DNA of 64,000 nt from Mycolicibacterium wolinskyi (GTDB taxonomy: Bacteria > Actinomycetota > Actinomycetes > Mycobacteriales > Mycobacteriaceae): positions 738,950 to 802,949 of the forward strand of contig NZ_LQQA01000015.1 in assembly GCF_002101965.1 (NCBI RefSeq), in the 5' to 3' direction. The position numbers and the translations under genes were made by a program. How positions within the stretch are numbered: the stretch's first letter is position 1; each line of letters opens with the position of its first letter. The notes beneath the pieces are model-generated. The model searched no databases. It saw only the letters and a program-made list of their open reading frames with translations, and was not told where the DNA came from. Positions 1 to 7,891 of this stretch are shown here, piece after piece.

Positions 1-1190
1 AGCGGGCGCAGCGCCTGCTCGGGACCCGAGCCCATGATGCGTTCGAAGCCGGACTCGGGAACGTGGGCGTGTGCGTGCTCTTCGTCGTGCTTCTCGCCGC
101 CCACCTTTTCGCCCAGCCCGCCCTCGGGCGTGCTCTCCAGCGGCGACGGCTTCTCGCCGAGGATGTAGGGCGCCTTGGCGAACATGTGGTCGCGCAGGTT
201 CATGATCACGAGCTTGGGCGACAGCGGCTTGCCGGTGTTCCACGCCGGGCACTGCGACTGGCAGCGGCCACATTCGGTACATGTCGTGAAGTCGAGGTAG
301 CCCTTCCAGGTGAAGTCCTCGATCTTGCCGCGGCCGAACACCGCGTCCTCGGCGGGATCTTCGAAGTCGATCTTCTCGCCCTTGTGCTCCATCGGCAGCA
401 GCGGGCCGAGGCCGTCGGGCAGGCGCTTGAAGGTGACGTTGATCGGGGCCAGGCCGATGTGCAGGTGCTTGGAGTGCAGCACGATCAGCAGGAAGGCCAG
501 CATGACGCCGAGGTGGGCCAGCAGCGCGATCGTCTCCAGCCACACGTTGGCGGTGTGTCCGAGCGGCGCCAGCAGCGCGGCCATGCCGTCGGAGAAGAAC
601 GCGCCGGACTGGTACGGGAAGTCCTCACCCAGCACGTTGACGGCCGCGCCGCGGAACACCGCGTAGGTCGCGATGACCAGGAAGATCATGAACAGGATCA
701 GCCAGGCGCCACCGGTGTGCGAGCCATAGAACCGGGACTCGCGACCGAGCTGCTCGGGGTTCTTGCGGATACGGATGATCGAGAACACGATGATGCCCGC
801 GAGCACCGCGACGGCGAAGAAGTCCTGTAGGAAGCCCAGCACCGGCCAGCGGCCGACGAGCGGGATGTGGAACTCGGGGTCGAACAGCACGCCGTAGGCC
901 TCGAGGTACACCGTGGCGAGGACGAAGAAGCCCCACATGGTGAAGAAGTGCGCGATGCCGGGGATCGACCACTTGAGGAGCTTCGACTGGGCGAAGACTT
1001 CCTTGTTCTGGTTCAAGAAGCGCTGGACGAGGTGGTCCTTGCGTCCGCGCTCGTCGCCGACCGTTTGCCCGGAGTTGATCAGCTTGGTGAGCCACAGGAT
1101 GCGCTTGGCGGCGAACACCAGCACGACGAGCGTGGCGAGCACACCGAGAATCAGCCGCGACAGAACGAGCGTGTGTTCGAGACTCTCCAC
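1..1190 (-). CDS. Membrane-bound iron-sulfur (heterodisulfide reductase-like) reductase, C-terminal part cut by window edge
   Basis: About 396 N-terminal residues are visible; the rest lies left of the window. Translation from a GTG at 1190 begins VESLEHTLVL and runs through several hydrophobic helices of a NarI-like cytochrome b-type membrane domain (roughly residues 10-245). A cytoplasmic 4Fe-4S motif, CTECGRCQSQCP, follows at about 304-315. The order (membrane anchor, then ferredoxin-type cluster, then a CCG-type domain expected beyond the edge) is that of the mycobacterial protein encoded next to iniR (Rv0338c in M. tuberculosis). It is presumably a quinone-linked electron-transfer protein; donor and acceptor are unknown. 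GTG at 1190 is chosen because reading frame and hydrophobic pattern start there and two palindromic operators lie immediately upstream. Confidence 0.85.
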   Translation of the reverse strand, partial: MESLEHTLVLSRLILGVLATLVVLVFAAKRILWLTKLINSGQTVGDERGRKDHLVQRFLNQNKEVFAQSKLLKWSIPGIAHFFTMWGFFVLATVYLEAYGVLFDPEFHIPLVGRWPVLGFLQDFFAVAVLAGIIVFSIIRIRKNPEQLGRESRFYGSHTGGAWLILFMIFLVIATYAVFRGAAVNVLGEDFPYQSGAFFSDGMAALLAPLGHTANVWLETIALLAHLGVMLAFLLIVLHSKHLHIGLAPINVTFKRLPDGLGPLLPMEHKGEKIDFEDPAEDAVFGRGKIEDFTWKGYLDFTTCTECGRCQSQCPAWNTGKPLSPKLVIMNLRDHMFAKAPYILGEKPSPLESTPEGGLGEKVGGEKHDEEHAHAHVPESGFERIMGSGPEQALRP

Positions 1191-1211
1191 CGAAACGCCT
1201 CCATTTCGCGT

Positions 1212-1252
1212 GTTACCGGTCGGTAACTTGAGCATGGTTACCCGTGGGTAAC
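1212..1252 (-). promoter_or_regulatory. Pair of 16-bp palindromic operators upstream of the iron-sulfur reductase
   Basis: Two perfect inverted repeats of the same design, GTTACCG-GT-CGGTAAC (1212-1227) and GTTACCC-GT-GGGTAAC (1237-1252), lie 22 and 47 bp upstream of the GTG start at 1190, with centres 25 bp apart. The spacing and symmetry fit two dimers of a TetR-type repressor. No regulator for them is identifiable in the window. Confidence 0.65.
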
Positions 1253-1302
1253 TTAGCTTCCTTCAGCTCATAGTGACATTTGAGAGTTTCCTCCCGCTAC
1301 CG

Positions 1303-1314
1303 AGGCTTACCTAA
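1303..1314 (-). promoter_or_regulatory. Possible IdeR (iron box) half-site
   Basis: On the minus strand the sequence ttaggtaagcct fits the first 12 positions of the 19-bp mycobacterial iron-box consensus (TTAGGTWAGSCTWACCTWA), but the second half does not match. It sits about 113 bp upstream of the iron-sulfur reductase start, so iron control is conceivable but weakly supported. Confidence 0.2.
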
Positions 1315-1393
1315 CTTGGAGGCCACTGTGGGATAGCTCTCACCGCATCGACGGTGGCCAACGGCCGCCTGCGATGGTCCTGGCAAACAGTCG

Positions 1394-3886
1394 CTAGGGC
1401 TTCGGAGCGAGCATCGCGCGCAGCATCGAGAGCATCTCCGATCGCGATTCCGCGCCCAGCCGCCGGCGGATCCGCGCCACGTGATGCTCGACGGTCTTCG
1501 CTGAGATGAACAACTGGCTGCCGATGTCGCGGTACGGCATCCCGAGCAGTAGCAGCTCGGCGACCTCGCGTTCGCGATCGGACAGCCGGGCCGGCCCCGA
1601 GCTGGAATGCTGGGCGGCCGGGGTGTGCGCGGCGATCGGTGCGGGCGCGTCATCGACGGCACTGGTCTGCTTGAGATCCCTCGCCAGTTGCAGCATGGCC
1701 TGAGACACCCGCGGGTCGGGCGTCTGCAGCGCGGCCTGGCTCGCCAGGCGGGTTCCGTCCCAGGTCAACCCGTACTGGGACAACCCGCGTGCCGCCGCGG
1801 TGACCTCATCGGAGTCGACATGGTTGGCCAGCACCCGCAGCCAGATACGTCCCGCGTTGGCCAGCGCCCTGGCGAATGCACTCTGGCCCGCCGCCGCCGT
1901 CAAAGCCTGGCCGTGCGGCGCGACCGCCGCCGGGGAATTCGCCAAGATCCCGGCATGCACACCGGCCCAATGCAACGGCACCGACCACAAGACCGGCTTG
2001 CCCAACGCATCCAACAGGCCGAACGCCTCGGTCAGTGTGTGCTGCAGCCGGTCGATCTGGCGCATCCGGGCGCCCGCCACCCACAGCTCGCCGAGCGGCA
2101 GCAGTGAATAGAGGTCGATCGAGTACTCGGCAAGCACCTCCATGGCGGCATACCAGTGCTTCTGCACGGCACCGCTGTCCCCGCTGCGCCGCGCGATCGC
2201 GGTGCGCAGCGCGGCCGCCCACAGTGCGTCGCGCCGGTGCAGGGCGGGCCCGGTCTCGACCGCGGACACATCGGCGGCAGCCGCGGCCAACTGGCCGTCC
2301 TGCATCTTGACCCAGCCGAGCAGTAGCCGATGCCGGTACGCGGTGAACGCGGCAGCGCCGTCGTCACCGGCGCGCACGGCCCGGCCGATCACGCTGCGGG
2401 CCCGTACCGGGTCGCCGCCGTGCAGCGCCGCGAGGGTGACGAGGGCGGCCGGGGTGTCGGGTGCGACGCCGGCGGTCTGGTGCTCGGTCGTGACGGCCTG
2501 CCCCAGTCTCGCGATGGTCACCGCGAACGGCTGGTCGAGGGACATCAGCAACCCGTCGGCCAGGTTGCGGGCGGCGCGCGCGGTCGACGTCGGAGGTCCG
2601 GCGAGTTCGGCACTGAGCGCGGTGCGCGCGGCGGCGCCATCACCCACCGCCAACTGCACGACCGCCCCGGCCGAACTGATCGCGGCATCCGGATACGGGC
2701 CGAGCCACCGGAACAGATCGGCGGCCTGGGCCGCGCTTCCGTCGTGCACCGCGATACTGGCCGCGATGCGCACGGCCGCCGCGCGCTCGGCCGGATCGTC
2801 GGAGCTGAGCAGTTCATCGGCCATGCGCCCGGCGGTGCCGCAGTCGCCGGCCAGGGCGAGTGCATCGGCCAACGGCGTGGTCTGCGCGGCCGATCCCGAT
2901 TGCACCGCGGCCCGGTACAGACGCGCCGCCCGCGCCGGCTGACCCTGTGCGTGCGTGGCGTGGTCGGACAGCGCCTCGGCCAGGCGATCGTCGCGCAGTC
3001 CGTGCTCGGCGAGGCGCACCGCGAGTTCTGCCGACAGTGTGGACAGTTCCAGCTGCGAGCTCAGCAGCGCCGACTCGATCTCGTGATGCCTTGCGGCGCC
3101 GGCGATCTGGGCGATGCAGTCGTGCACCAGCCGCAGGAACCTGCGGTCGTGCGAAGGCTCGACGAGGCCGCCGGCGCGGGCCCGGTCCACCAAGGTCAAC
3201 GCGTCGGGGCCGGTCAGCCGCAGCGCCGCGGCGACGTCGTCGGGTCCCAGTTCCAGGCTCAGCGACGTGATGAGCAGGGTGTCGCGGGTCTGCTCGTCCA
3301 CCCGGCGGAGCCGCTCGATCAGTGCGAACCGGGCGGCCTCGTCGGGACGGGTGGCCGCACCGGCCGCAGCCCGGACCAGAAACGGCAGGCCCGCGGTCGC
3401 GATCAATACCGACCGGACCGTCTCGGGCGGTGCGGGCGCTCCGAGCGCTGCCGTGACGATCCGGTTCACCTCGGCGGCGGGCAACGCGCCCAACGTCGCC
3501 ACCGGGTTCTCCCGCTCCAGTGCGGTCACCAGCGCGCGCAGTGCCTGCCGATGTGCGAGCGGTTCGGCCGCAACCACCACCGTGGCCCCCGGATGTGCGA
3601 CCTGTTCGGTGAGACAGTCGATTTCGGAATCGTCGAGCAGGTGCGCGTCATCGACGACGAAGGCCACGTCGGGTGCGTCGGTGGTCCGCGACGGCCTGGT
3701 GAGGACGGTGCGCCCGGCCTCGCGGAACGCGGCGCGGATGGCTGCGAGCGCGGTGCTCTTGCCCGTCCCGATTCCCCCGGACACCAACAGCTTCGCCGGC
3801 TCGGTCGGCGCGTCGAGCAGTCGGCCGGCGGCCTCGCGGACGGCCGGCGGCAGATCCGTGAGGCGTTCCGGCGCCGGGTTCGACAT
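1394..3886 (-). CDS. iniR: IniR: LuxR-type ATP-binding transcriptional regulator of the iniBAC locus
   Basis: An 830-residue STAND/LAL-type regulator. The N-terminal P-loop GGIGTGKST is at residues 37-45 and a Walker B-like FVVDDAH at 75-81. A long helical TPR-like middle section follows, then a LuxR/GerE helix-turn-helix over about 768-825 (LSDREREVAELLLLG, ISAKTVEHH). Length and position match IniR (Rv0339c), which lies beside iniBAC in M. tuberculosis. It starts 6 bp after the stop of the upstream Hsp70-like gene, so the two are probably co-transcribed and the chaperone-like protein could be a partner or sensor for it. Expected role: ligand- and ATP-gated activation of the cell-wall-stress genes iniB, iniA and iniC to the right. 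Its ligand is not deducible from sequence. Confidence 0.85.
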   Translation of the reverse strand: MSNPAPERLTDLPPAVREAAGRLLDAPTEPAKLLVSGGIGTGKSTALAAIRAAFREAGRTVLTRPSRTTDAPDVAFVVDDAHLLDDSEIDCLTEQVAHPGATVVVAAEPLAHRQALRALVTALERENPVATLGALPAAEVNRIVTAALGAPAPPETVRSVLIATAGLPFLVRAAAGAATRPDEAARFALIERLRRVDEQTRDTLLITSLSLELGPDDVAAALRLTGPDALTLVDRARAGGLVEPSHDRRFLRLVHDCIAQIAGAARHHEIESALLSSQLELSTLSAELAVRLAEHGLRDDRLAEALSDHATHAQGQPARAARLYRAAVQSGSAAQTTPLADALALAGDCGTAGRMADELLSSDDPAERAAAVRIAASIAVHDGSAAQAADLFRWLGPYPDAAISSAGAVVQLAVGDGAAARTALSAELAGPPTSTARAARNLADGLLMSLDQPFAVTIARLGQAVTTEHQTAGVAPDTPAALVTLAALHGGDPVRARSVIGRAVRAGDDGAAAFTAYRHRLLLGWVKMQDGQLAAAAADVSAVETGPALHRRDALWAAALRTAIARRSGDSGAVQKHWYAAMEVLAEYSIDLYSLLPLGELWVAGARMRQIDRLQHTLTEAFGLLDALGKPVLWSVPLHWAGVHAGILANSPAAVAPHGQALTAAAGQSAFARALANAGRIWLRVLANHVDSDEVTAAARGLSQYGLTWDGTRLASQAALQTPDPRVSQAMLQLARDLKQTSAVDDAPAPIAAHTPAAQHSSSGPARLSDREREVAELLLLGMPYRDIGSQLFISAKTVEHHVARIRRRLGAESRSEMLSMLRAMLAPKP

Positions 3887-3892
3887 GTCGGC

Positions 3893-5689
3893 CTAGGCGC
3901 CGTCCTCGACTGGGACGTCGGGGATTTCGACGGTCGTCGTGGTCGGTGCCTGTGTCGTGGTCGGCGGTTGCGTCGTCGTGGGCGGTGTGGTGGTCGGTTG
4001 TGTCGTCGTGGTCGTGCGCGTGGTGGTCGTCGTCGGTGACGTCGTGGTGGTCGTCGTGGTCGTCGTAGTCGTGGTGGTCGGGCTCGTCGTCGTCGGAGCC
4101 GTCGTCGTGGTCGTCGGCGGTGGTGGCGGGGGCACGATGACGGTGCTCGTCGCCTGGCCGTCGGGGCCCACGGTCACGGTCGTGATCGGCTCGGGCGGTG
4201 GGCCTTCCGGAGACGGGCCCATCGAATACGTCGTGCTGGTCTCGGTGACCGGGGTCGAATCCGAAGACGTGCCCGTCAGCGTCACGGCGAGACCGCCGCC
4301 CGCGAGCAGCACGGCCGCCGCGGCCGCACCGAACAGGATCGGCGGGCGTTTGTACCAGGGGAGTGGCGCCGGTTCGGCGTCGTACATCTCCTCTTCGTGG
4401 CTGAACTCGACGGGCGGGCGCGCCGCTGTCGCCCCCGGCTCGGTCTCATAGTTGTAGTCGCCACCGGCGTAGGGCACGGGCTCGTTCGGCGGAGCGTCGT
4501 CCTGCGACCACGCCAGCGCCCGGAAGGTCGCCGACTCGGGGCCATCGGCGGCAGCCGCGGCACCCGCCGCGCCGGCAACGCCCGCCGCACCTGCCGCCCA
4601 GGCGGCGGTGGGCCCGAGCCCGGTCGGCGCGTCGGCAGCGGCGACCTCGGGAGCCATGCCGGTCGGCGCGCCGGCCTCGGCCACATGTTCGGCGACCAGG
4701 GCCGCCCCGGCCGCGACGACGAGCTGCGGATGCGGTGTGGTGACCACCGGCGCGCGTAGCCGTTGCGAGAGCTGTTGCGTCACAAGAGGAATCGCGGCAC
4801 CGCCGCCGACGGTCGCGACGGCGGCGACACTTGACAACGCAATGTTGTTGCGCTGCAACGTGTCTTCGACGTTGTTGACGAATCCGGCCAGCGGTTCGGC
4901 GATGAGCTGCTCGAGCTCGGGCCGGGTGACCCTGACATCGGAGTTGAACCCCGGCAGGTCGGCGGTGATCACCGCCGCGGTTTCCGCCGACAGTCGTTCC
5001 TTCGCCTGTCGGCACTCGGCCCGCAGGCGGGCGAGTGAACCCACGGCGGCGGTGCCCGCGGGGTCGGCGTCGTTGGCGGCCGCGATGCCGCTGAGGACAT
5101 GGTTGAGCAGCGCCTGGTCGATCTGATCGCCCGAGAAGTCTTGGTACCGAACGGTTTGGCCGACAGGTGCGAAGTCGGCGCCCGCGTCGGCAAGCGTCAC
5201 GCTCGTGCCACTGCCGCCGAAATCGCACAGCACCACCACGCCTTCGGCGGGCAGCCCGGGATCGGTGCGCAACGCCGCGAGCGCGGCCAGGGCGTCGGGC
5301 ACCAGTGCCGGCGGCGCACCGCCCGGCGTGAGGGCCGGCTTGCCCCGCAACGCGCCGCGTAGCGCCCCTACGGTGCCGGGGCCCCAGTAGGCGGGGACCG
5401 CGATCGTGACGGGCGCGCCGCCGCCGGCCGCGCGGGCCATCACGTCGAGCGCCTCGGCCAACACCAACTCGCCGCGGTGATGGGATCCGTCCGCGGCGAC
5501 GATCGGCACGGGATCGCCGACGCGCTCGACGAACCCGGTCAAGGCCAAACCGTCGCCGCTGAACTCACCCACTTCGGGTGCGCGGTCGTTGAATAGGGTG
5601 AGGATCGATCGGCGAACCACCGGTGTGCGGCCTTCGCGGGCTGCCACCAGGTTGGTCACCCCGATCGACAACCCCAGTGAGTCGGTCAT
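3893..5689 (-). CDS. Hsp70-like (actin-fold ATPase) membrane protein with Thr-rich tail
   Basis: 598 residues. Residues 1 to about 345 form an Hsp70-type nucleotide-binding domain: phosphate-1 region LGLSIGVTNL, phosphate-2 region CDFGGSGTSV, adenosine motif VATVGGGAAIP. The canonical Asp of phosphate-1 (DLGTTN in DnaK at 27400) is Ser here, so ATP hydrolysis may be impaired. There is no substrate-binding domain. Instead come an Ala/Gly-rich linker, a PWYKRPP juxtamembrane motif, one membrane segment (about 450-472) and a 125-residue tail with a long Thr run and Pro, probably outside the membrane. It lies 6 bp upstream of iniR and has a GGAG Shine-Dalgarno before ATG 5689. M. tuberculosis appears to have no room for this gene beside iniR. 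It pairs with the similar gene at 11288. Confidence 0.8.
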   Translation of the reverse strand: MTDSLGLSIGVTNLVAAREGRTPVVRRSILTLFNDRAPEVGEFSGDGLALTGFVERVGDPVPIVAADGSHHRGELVLAEALDVMARAAGGGAPVTIAVPAYWGPGTVGALRGALRGKPALTPGGAPPALVPDALAALAALRTDPGLPAEGVVVLCDFGGSGTSVTLADAGADFAPVGQTVRYQDFSGDQIDQALLNHVLSGIAAANDADPAGTAAVGSLARLRAECRQAKERLSAETAAVITADLPGFNSDVRVTRPELEQLIAEPLAGFVNNVEDTLQRNNIALSSVAAVATVGGGAAIPLVTQQLSQRLRAPVVTTPHPQLVVAAGAALVAEHVAEAGAPTGMAPEVAAADAPTGLGPTAAWAAGAAGVAGAAGAAAAADGPESATFRALAWSQDDAPPNEPVPYAGGDYNYETEPGATAARPPVEFSHEEEMYDAEPAPLPWYKRPPILFGAAAAAVLLAGGGLAVTLTGTSSDSTPVTETSTTYSMGPSPEGPPPEPITTVTVGPDGQATSTVIVPPPPPPTTTTTAPTTTSPTTTTTTTTTTTTTSPTTTTTRTTTTTQPTTTPPTTTQPPTTTQAPTTTTVEIPDVPVEDGA

Positions 5690-5907
5690 CAGGCGTCACT
5701 CCTGTTGTCTGGGCCGTCCCTCACCATAGCGGCTCGATCCCCCACGGCCCGTCATTGTTCCCCTAGTGGCGTCAATCCCCTAATGGCGAGTCCCCTAATG
5801 GCGCCGCGAGAGGGGTGGGTTCGGCACCGATCCCGGCCGGGGTCCCGCTGGATAGCATCGAGTCGTGGCCGACATGGGCCTGTTGACGACCGGGAAGGAG
5901 GTGTGCT
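5690..5907. promoter_or_regulatory. Divergent promoter region with three CCCCTA direct repeats
   Basis: This 218-bp gap separates the leftward Hsp70-like/iniR unit from the rightward IniB-like gene. It holds three direct copies of tcccctaRtggcg at 5759-5771, 5776-5788 and 5791-5803. The CCCCTA core recurs three times upstream of iniB. Because these are the two rightward promoters next to iniR, the element is my candidate IniR-binding site. A TAGCAT at 5854-5859 could be a -10 for the rightward gene, but that is weak. Confidence 0.5.
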
Positions 5908-6435
5908 GTGGCAAGTACGTTGCTCGACTTCGTCATGTCGCTCGTGCGTGATCCCGACGCGGCCGCACGTTACGCGGCCGATCCGGCCCAGGCCATCGCC
6001 GACGCACATCTGACCGACGTGACCAGCGCAGACGTGAACAACTTGATTCCGGTGGTGTCGGAATCGCTGTCGATGACGGCTCCCACCGGCGGACTCGACG
6101 CCTTCGGCGCTGAATCGGCCGGCAATGTCTGGGCGAGTGGCGCGGCCACCGCGGCGTTCGACGCGTTCGGCGACCATGTGCCCGTCGACGCCGGACCGGA
6201 TGTGGTGAGCCAGGTCATCGAGCAGCCCACCGAAACCGTGGCGTCGGGTCTGGATTCCCTGACCGACACCGGGCTCGTGTCCGATCCGTTCGACGAGGCG
6301 TCGTTGCAGGTCACTGAGCCGGTCATCGACGATGCCATCACCACGGACCCGGTGATCGCCGACGATTGGGCACAGCCGGTTGTCGACGACCAGCACCACA
6401 CCGACGGGGTGGGCGGTTTCGACATCTTCGACTGA
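5908..6435 (+). CDS. IniB-like small acidic protein (Rv0340-type)
   Basis: 175 residues, acidic, with no clear signal peptide or membrane segment. Residues 1-50 (LLDFVMSLVRDPDAAARY, AIADAHLTDVTSADV) align with the N-terminus of IniB encoded just downstream, so the two genes share a domain and probably arose by duplication. The remainder is Asp/Thr/Val-rich low-complexity sequence ending in a short Asp/Phe-rich motif (GGFDIFD), as IniB ends in FDAF. It corresponds by position and size to Rv0340 of M. tuberculosis. The GTG start at 5908 follows a strong AAGGAGGTG Shine-Dalgarno. A terminator follows directly, so it forms its own transcript. Molecular function unknown; probably part of the isoniazid/cell-wall stress response. 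Confidence 0.8.
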   Translation: MASTLLDFVMSLVRDPDAAARYAADPAQAIADAHLTDVTSADVNNLIPVVSESLSMTAPTGGLDAFGAESAGNVWASGAATAAFDAFGDHVPVDAGPDVVSQVIEQPTETVASGLDSLTDTGLVSDPFDEASLQVTEPVIDDAITTDPVIADDWAQPVVDDQHHTDGVGGFDIFD

Positions 6436-6454
6436 TCACGTCCGCGATTCGCAC

Positions 6455-6490
6455 AGCGCACGACCGTATGGTCGTGCGCTTTTGTGCTTT
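6455..6490 (+). terminator. Rho-independent terminator after the IniB-like gene
   Basis: An 11-bp perfect stem (AGCGCACGACC / GGTCGTGCGCT) with a GTAT loop is followed by a T-rich stretch (TTTTGTGCTTTT). It begins about 20 bp after the stop codon and separates the IniB-like transcript from the iniB promoter. Confidence 0.8.
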
Positions 6491-6509
6491 TCACCTGCGC
6501 AAACCGCAA

Positions 6510-6541
6510 TCCCCTACGTACCCCCTAATCCCCTAACGGGG
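6510..6541 (+). promoter_or_regulatory. Cluster of three CCCCTA elements upstream of iniB
   Basis: TCCCCTA cores at 6510, about 6521 and 6529 lie 155-190 bp upstream of the iniB start and match the core of the three repeats at 5759-5803. Spacing here is tighter and irregular (8-11 bp). They are inferred to be regulator (IniR) sites. A possible -10 (CATAAC, 6614-6619) lies downstream, leaving a leader of roughly 75 bases. Confidence 0.45.
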
Positions 6542-6697
6542 CCGTGATCCCCACCCCGGACGGGCCCCGTGCGGGGAGGGGAACCGGCCCCGTTTCCGGG
6601 GGGTTGGCGAATCCATAACGTTGTCTCCAGATCGCCGGAGAGCCCGGCGGGGGACTTCGAAAAAGACTTCCCAACAACAACCGAAAGGGTTGGAGCA

Positions 6698-7792
6698 ATG
6701 GCTATCTCTCTGATCGACTTCATCCTCGACCTGTTCCGCAGCCCGGCCTCTGCCGCATCGTTCATCGCCGACCCGGACGGGAGCCTGCGTGACGCCGGCC
6801 TGCCGAACGTCACCGCGGCTCAGCTGCACGCCGTCGCGGCCACCGCGGCTCCGGCCGGTGTGCTGCTCGGCGGTGGCAACCCGGTGCTGGGTCTGCAGCG
6901 CGCGGTCGCCGACCACCACAACATCCCGGCACAGTTCGCGGCACCGATCGCCTCGCCGTTCTCGCCGCAGACGCAGTTCGCGCCGGATGTGGCCAGCCAC
7001 AACAACACCGACTTCGCGAGCCACAACGACGTCCCGATCATGAGCCCCAACCAGGACGCCGGCGCCAACGCCCAGCAGGGTGCGTTCAACCTGGGCTTCG
7101 GTGACATCACCCTCGGCGACAAGACCACCAACACGGCCACCAACGGCGGCGTGGTGGTCGACGGGGACAACGACGGCGACATCGTCAGCGGTGACGGCGC
7201 CGTGCTCGGCGACGGCAACACCATGAACAACGGTGACATCCTCGCCGGATCCGGCTCGAATGTCGTGGTCGGCAAGGACAACGAGGTCGAGGACAACTCG
7301 CAGACCGCGGGCGGCGACCTGATCTCCGACAACGAAGGCCCGGTCATCAGCGACGTCGACATGAGCGGCGGCCACGGTGGCGGTGCCAGCGGCGGTGACA
7401 GCCTGATCGGCATCGGCAGCGGCAACGCGTCCGGTGGCGACGGCGGCAACGCGGGCTCGATCATCATCGCCGACAACGACACCAATGCGGTGGGTGGCAA
7501 CCAGACCTCGGTCGGCGGCGACTACGGCAGCGACAACACCCAGGACAACTCGGTGAACACCGCGGTCGAGACCAACACGTCCACCAGCTGGGAGGACAAC
7601 TCGTCGTCCTACGAATCGAACATCGGATCGGGCAACGACACCGCGTTCGCCTCGGGCAACGACATCGCCTCGGGCAACGAGACGGCGTTCGCGTCGGGTA
7701 ACGAGACCAACACGGCTCTCGCGTCGGGCAACAGCTACGAAACCGACACCGACGTCGCCTCCAACAACAACACCGGATTCGACGCGTTCTGA
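6698..7792 (+). CDS. iniB: IniB: isoniazid-inducible Gly/Asn/Ser-rich protein
   Basis: 364 residues from ATG 6698; an upstream in-frame ATG at 6569 is rejected because IniB proteins begin MAISLIDFILDLF and a purine-rich stretch (GGGTTGGAG) precedes this ATG. The conserved N-terminal domain (1 to about 65) is followed by a Gly/Asn/Asp/Ser-rich region with degenerate repeats such as GDNDGD, ASGNE and SGND, ending FDAF. The repeats predict an extended, hydrophilic, possibly wall-associated protein. First gene of the iniBAC cluster, which is induced by inhibitors of cell-wall synthesis. A strong hairpin in the 99-bp gap before iniA may adjust relative expression. Confidence 0.9.
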   Translation: MAISLIDFILDLFRSPASAASFIADPDGSLRDAGLPNVTAAQLHAVAATAAPAGVLLGGGNPVLGLQRAVADHHNIPAQFAAPIASPFSPQTQFAPDVASHNNTDFASHNDVPIMSPNQDAGANAQQGAFNLGFGDITLGDKTTNTATNGGVVVDGDNDGDIVSGDGAVLGDGNTMNNGDILAGSGSNVVVGKDNEVEDNSQTAGGDLISDNEGPVISDVDMSGGHGGGASGGDSLIGIGSGNASGGDGGNAGSIIIADNDTNAVGGNQTSVGGDYGSDNTQDNSVNTAVETNTSTSWEDNSSSYESNIGSGNDTAFASGNDIASGNETAFASGNETNTALASGNSYETDTDVASNNNTGFDAF

Positions 7793-7812
7793 TCCGAACA
7801 ACCGCATAACGC

Positions 7813-7856
7813 AACGGGCGGGGACCATCTCATACGCGGGTGGTCCCCGCCCCGTT
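7813..7856 (+). other. Strong intercistronic hairpin between iniB and iniA
   Basis: AACGGGCGGGGACCA (7813-7827) pairs with TGGTCCCCGCCCCGTT (7841-7856), one bulged C, loop of 13 bases. No T-run follows, so it is less a terminator than an attenuator, processing site or stabiliser of the upstream iniB message. It ends 35 bp before the iniA start and does not cover its Shine-Dalgarno (CAGGAGGA). Confidence 0.6.
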
Positions 7857-7891
7857 CGTGCGCCTACCGTTGAGCCCGGCAGGAGGAATCC

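Noticed and set aside
2330..4039. Open frame of about 570 codons antisense to iniR
   Set aside because: iniR has P-loop and LuxR domains in the sense frame; the antisense frame has none.
4000..4130. Tandem short repeats that could suggest a CRISPR or satellite array
   Set aside because: They are Thr codons of the low-complexity tail of the Hsp70-like protein, without spacers of regular length. The same holds for 13230-13330.
6569..6697. Upstream in-frame ATG extending IniB by 43 residues
   Set aside because: The added residues lie in the promoter region, and IniB proteins begin with MAISLIDF.
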